Positions 63,622 through 64,000 of a stretch of DNA of 64,000 nucleotides are shown here, piece by piece. The DNA lies in the NCBI RefSeq assembly GCF_051860665.1, contig NZ_JBHYDM010000025.1:9452-73451 (forward strand), written 5' to 3'. The first letter of the stretch is position 1. Every line of letters begins with the position of its first letter. The position numbers and the translations under genes are program-made. The notes under the pieces are model-generated. The model was given only the letters and a program-made list of their open reading frames with translations. It was not told where the DNA came from and searched no databases. Source of the DNA: Falsiroseomonas sp051860665 (GTDB taxonomy: Bacteria > Pseudomonadota > Alphaproteobacteria > Acetobacterales > Acetobacteraceae).

Positions 63622-64000
63622 CAGGGTAGGGCTATCGCATTTGTCGTATGAGGCTGAGCAGGAAGGCGTCGTGCCATCCTGCTCGTTTGATTTTGGCCCG
63701 GACGGAGCCGCGGGACGGGTCGGCGTTGAGGAGGTTGAGGGCGAGGCGGCGAAGCAGGGCGAGGTTTTCGGCGGCATGGCCTTGGCGGCTGCGGGCGCTG
63801 TCCTCGTGGAGCACGACGTCGAGGCTCCAGTGCAGGCTGTTCTCGATGCTCCAGTGGCTGCGGACGGTGGCCAGGGCCTCGGCAGGCGGCATGATCCGGG
63901 AGAGGGCGTAGTAGCGGCGTTGCTCGGTCTGCCGGTCGGCGCAGCGACGCGTGGCATCGACCCGCAGGACGGCGCGGAGACCTTCGAAGCGGTGGCGATC
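63622..64000 (-). mobile_element. ISAs1-family insertion sequence, partial (one end)
   Basis: A transposase C-terminus reads in from the window edge and stops 10 bp from a possible IS end starting CAGGGTAGGGCTATCGCATTTG at 63622. The other end lies beyond 64000, so terminal inverted repeats and the target duplication cannot be compared. The boundary is inferred from where the intergenic palindrome breaks off. Confidence 0.65.
63632..64000 (-). CDS. ISAs1-family transposase, C-terminal part (continues past the window)
   Basis: The last 122 residues are present, in one open frame from the window edge to the TGA-complement at 63632. They contain FEGLRAVLRVDATR, RRYYALSRIMPPAEAL, then the core VRSHWSIENSLHWSLDVVLHE and RQGHAAENLALLRRLALNLL. 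The R-x-H-W-x-I-E-N-x-L-H-W pattern and the GHAAENLA helix are the signature of ISAs1 (DDE) transposases. The ending GWHDAFLLSLI is also typical. An internal ATG at 63892 is not the true start. Confidence 0.88.
   Translation of the reverse strand, partial: DRHRFEGLRAVLRVDATRRCADRQTEQRRYYALSRIMPPAEALATVRSHWSIENSLHWSLDVVLHEDSARSRQGHAAENLALLRRLALNLLNADPSRGSVRAKIKRAGWHDAFLLSLIRQMR

Overview
The window is about 64 kb of very GC-rich DNA (roughly 70% by eye), densely packed with genes and with many 4-nt ATGA/GTGA stop-start overlaps. The base composition, the many stand-alone tripartite-tricarboxylate (Bug/TctC) receptors, the Liv-type and Nrt/cyanate-type ABC transporters, a TamA/TamB pair and the CCCTCCCCC/GGGGGAGGG intergenic palindromes suggest an alphaproteobacterium, most likely Acetobacteraceae of the Roseomonas type. 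This placement is inference; the window contains no rRNA or tRNA gene to confirm it.

Region 1 (1-9948) is an iron acquisition island. It holds the tail of a DHB-AMP-ligase-like gene, a free-standing aryl carrier protein, a one-module EntF-like synthetase whose adenylation pocket reads as serine, and a cytochrome b561. A divergent promoter region with two Fur-box-like palindromes follows, serving a YncE-like beta-propeller on one side and, on the other, a Fes/IroE-like esterase plus a complete ferric-siderophore ABC transporter. Together these could make, import and hydrolyse an enterobactin-like catecholate.

Region 2 (9945-16800) has a HisD/HpsN-like dehydrogenase - SDR - LacI operon with two matching 14-bp LacI-type operators, one of them upstream of a decayed MetE-like remnant. 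It also has a secreted RTX-repeat protein and a DapA-family aldolase with a LysR regulator.

Region 3 (16832-25612) carries a LysR-controlled MaoC-type hydratase / CaiB CoA-transferase / Bug receptor / CitE-type lyase operon, which matches the logic of itaconate-mesaconate-citramalate breakdown. A second unit encodes a Bug receptor, an SDR and a ketopantoate-reductase-like enzyme, with its own divergent LysR gene.

Region 4 (25663-33754) holds GlpD, a DksA/TraR zinc-finger protein, a cyanate-type operon (receptor, permease, ATPase, cyanase), a LysR regulator, a DHCW-motif cupin and a GSA-aminomutase-like PLP enzyme.

Region 5 (33755-44040) holds a nitroreductase, a Bug receptor, a SnoaL-like protein, a small proline-rich protein, and a branched-chain-amino-acid-type ABC transporter (livGFKHM order) that runs into a GAF-like protein and a NicX/M29-like metalloprotein, then another Bug receptor.

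Region 6 (44041-64000) is more housekeeping-like: MFS and BCCT transporters, GST, an M24 peptidase, a Uup-like ABC-F ATPase, a methyltransferase-glycosyltransferase fusion, TamB and TamA, an M20 amidohydrolase, an HSL-type esterase and a Pat-type protein acetyltransferase. The window ends inside an ISAs1-family insertion sequence that appears to have entered one of the intergenic palindromes.
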